Assembly: GCF_015210005.1 (NCBI RefSeq)
Contig: NZ_MU158698.1
Location: forward strand, 3,147,273-3,211,272
Length of the DNA stretch: 64,000 nt
From: Sphingobacterium hungaricum
GTDB taxonomy: Bacteria > Bacteroidota > Bacteroidia > Sphingobacteriales > Sphingobacteriaceae
Reading direction: 5' to 3'
Below are positions 62,401 through 64,000 of this stretch, one piece after another. The translations under genes were made by a program, and so were the position numbers. The notes below the pieces were generated by a model. The model was not told the DNA's origin and ran no database searches. It was given only the letters and a program-made list of their open reading frames with translations. The number at the start of each line of letters is the position of its first letter. Positions within the stretch are counted from its first letter, which is position 1.

Positions 62401-62987
62401 TGGCCAAAGAGGCTTATGATGAAATTCTCGAACGCTTCAACTTTATCCAAAAGGAAAAAGACGACCTGATCAGTGCGAAGAACTCCCTGCTGACCACCAT
62501 TCAAGAAATTGACGAAACAGCCAACCACAAGTTCATGGAATCGTTTAATATTGTTCGCACAAATTTTATTGAGGTATTTAGGTCTTTATTTAATGAGGAA
62601 GACAGCTGCGATATTATCCTGAGCGATCCTAAAAACCCTTTGGAATCCGATATCGATATTATGGCGAGGCCAAAAGGAAAGCGTCCTTTATCGATCAATC
62701 AGCTTTCTGGTGGTGAGAAAACATTGACATCCACTGCCCTATTATTTTCTTTGTACCTACTGAAGCCAGCGCCATTCTGTATCTTCGATGAAGTCGATGC
62801 ACCCTTGGACGACACCAACATCGATAAGTTCAACAACATTATCCGCAAATTCTCTGGCCAATCTCAATTTATTGTGGTGTCCCATAACAAACGCACAATT
62901 GCCAGCACTGATATCATCTACGGAGTCACCATGGTCGAACAAGGCGTGTCGCGTGTAGTTGCTGTGGATCTAAGAGATGTCGCTTAA
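59451..62987 (+). CDS. smc: Chromosome segregation protein SMC
   Basis: 1178 residues from [18 protein letters not shown], the usual SMC start; an in-frame ATG upstream would add a leader made of repeat sequence. N-terminal Walker A [20 protein letters not shown], R-loop [16 protein letters not shown], long coiled coil (about 165-500), hinge (about 505-665, including [13 protein letters not shown]), second coiled coil, then the C-terminal signature [20 protein letters not shown] and Walker B [13 protein letters not shown]. It compacts and segregates the chromosome as a dimer with ScpA and ScpB, which are not encoded here. Converges with the deacetylase gene; the stop codons overlap. Confidence 0.97.
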   Translation: [1178 protein letters not shown]

Positions 62988-63961
62988 TACTTGAACGGAT
63001 AATCCCGCATAAATTCAAACGTATAATCTTTATGCTGCTGCAAACTATCCAGCAAAGCACTAAGCTGTTTCTGTCCTAATTTATTTTGGAACATATCATC
63101 ATGCATCAACAGAACAACGTTATTTGGGAATAACGAACTCTTATTATTCATATAATTCTTAATGCGCGTATACACTTGGTCAACAGTCTGAACAGGTTTT
63201 CCGGTCACGCCATTAATGCGCCATTCCACATCCCATCCATAGATTTTATAACCATGGCTATAAAGCATATCTGCAGTAGAACCGCCAGTCGAAAGGTCAA
63301 CACGTCGTATATCATCAAAATACCAGATATTACGTCCCGGCATGCGGACAATCTTATACTTCAATTCTAAATCCTTCTCATTGCGGTCGAAATCCTCAAA
63401 AGCGCTCTGTGGATTGCTGTAGAAAAACTGAAACCGATTATTTGCATGGGTAAAGCTATGGTTATAGCAGTCAACCAACGGATTGTTATAATAAATCTGG
63501 TAAGATTTATTCAAATGCTTACTCATGTGTGCATGTTTGCCAATCAAAAATGCATTTATTTTTATATTTCTAGCCGTGATAATTGAATCGATTGCTCGGC
63601 TTCCGATCAAAGGGCCGTCGTCAAATGTCAAATAAATATGTTTTGGCTTAGTATCCAATACCCGTCGCAACGAATCAGTTATTTTCCGATTAGTTAAAAC
63701 CAGAGGCTTTTTCGGCACCGTATCCTTAACCGCAACGATACGTAGCGAATCTGAATCTTTTGGAAGGATCGGCAGTGCATCTAACGCAGAATCAATAGTC
63801 AAAGGGTCAATAACAACAACAGGCTGCTCTGTTGGAGTATCGATTTCATTACTCGTTTTAGTTTGCTTATTTGTAGTGGTTTGTGGTTGACATGAAACAA
63901 ATATGAAAAGAAAAACTATACACTTGGTGAGTATTCTGCACTGATTATGACTGCTGCCCAT
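62984..63961 (-). CDS. Polysaccharide deacetylase-like lipoprotein (NodB/CE4 fold)
   Basis: 325 residues. The signal peptide ends in lipobox FVSC. A Thr/Pro/Asp-rich linker (about residues 30-95) precedes the NodB-homology domain: YLTFDDGPLIGSRAID (first metal Asp), YNHSFTHANNRF (HxxxH metal ligands) and RMPGRNIWYFDD; later LLMHDDMF carries a His typical of the barrel. It probably deacetylates cell-wall or surface glycans. A TATTTTTG box (minus strand, near the right edge) may be its -7 element. It overlaps the stop of smc by 4 bp on the opposite strand. Confidence 0.85.
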   Translation of the reverse strand: MGSSHNQCRILTKCIVFLFIFVSCQPQTTTNKQTKTSNEIDTPTEQPVVVIDPLTIDSALDALPILPKDSDSLRIVAVKDTVPKKPLVLTNRKITDSLRRVLDTKPKHIYLTFDDGPLIGSRAIDSIITARNIKINAFLIGKHAHMSKHLNKSYQIYYNNPLVDCYNHSFTHANNRFQFFYSNPQSAFEDFDRNEKDLELKYKIVRMPGRNIWYFDDIRRVDLSTGGSTADMLYSHGYKIYGWDVEWRINGVTGKPVQTVDQVYTRIKNYMNNKSSLFPNNVVLLMHDDMFQNKLGQKQLSALLDSLQQHKDYTFEFMRDYPFKY

Positions 63962-64000
63962 TTGAAATAAAAATCCCTAATTAATTTCTGCAAAAATAGG

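Noticed and set aside
61862..62407. Minus-strand Ser-rich frame opposite smc
   Set aside because: It arises from the Glu/Lys-rich coiled-coil codons of smc read backwards; no independent support.
1..64000. tRNA or rRNA genes
   Set aside because: No cloverleaf-like segment with T-arm and CCA-proximal features and no rRNA signature was noticed in the gaps; a tRNA scan by program would be decisive.

Overview
The window looks like a chromosomal segment of a Bacteroidota bacterium, most likely a Sphingobacteriaceae member (Sphingobacterium-like). The evidence is low-to-moderate GC, many lipoproteins with a Cys lipobox, glycan-degradation genes (GH76, GH92, sulfatase with formylglycine-generating enzyme), outer-membrane beta-barrel proteins with carboxypeptidase-like regulatory domains, TAnnTTTG-type promoter boxes and little sign of Shine-Dalgarno sites. 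The genus is an inference. I found no rRNA, tRNA, CRISPR array or complete insertion sequence.

Layout. 0-10 kb: start of a methyltransferase, a small alpha-mannan cluster (LamG lipoprotein, GH76, GH92), a quinone oxidoreductase with an outer-membrane beta-barrel protein, then ferritin. 10-21 kb: housekeeping (HPF, Xer recombinase, class II aldolase, Spx-like reductase, M1 peptidase, Rrf2 regulator with NAD(P)-binding partner, two GNATs, TatD, TcdA). 21-31 kb: collagen-like lipoprotein, DinB protein, a gene-poor stretch with a 21-bp tandem repeat, an M48 peptidase, and the agmatine-to-putrescine genes aguB and aguA with a porin. 31-51 kb: an ECF sigma / HEAT-repeat / DUF4097 operon, a TlpA-like protein, DoxX proteins, an acyltransferase, an ABC exporter, a TPR protein, lon with a sigma54-like promoter, an LLM oxidoreductase, trxB, an exonuclease and fabV.

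50-59 kb is the accessory part. An FGE gene sits beside a sulfatase broken by a 34-bp tandem duplication. Next to it lies a two-gene operon coding for an ECF-like sigma factor and a nuclease-dead, C-terminally shortened Cas12f/TnpB-like protein. This pair is the most exciting content of the window: it matches the layout of RNA-guided transcription systems in which a dead Cas12f and its guide RNA recruit a sigma factor to DNA. The operon is divergent from an XRE regulator across a 460-bp non-coding gap rich in inverted repeats, which may encode the guide RNA. The intergenic spaces from 51.7 to 59.4 kb are mosaics of repeated hairpin modules that I did not see elsewhere in the window. The window ends with smc and a convergent polysaccharide deacetylase lipoprotein.
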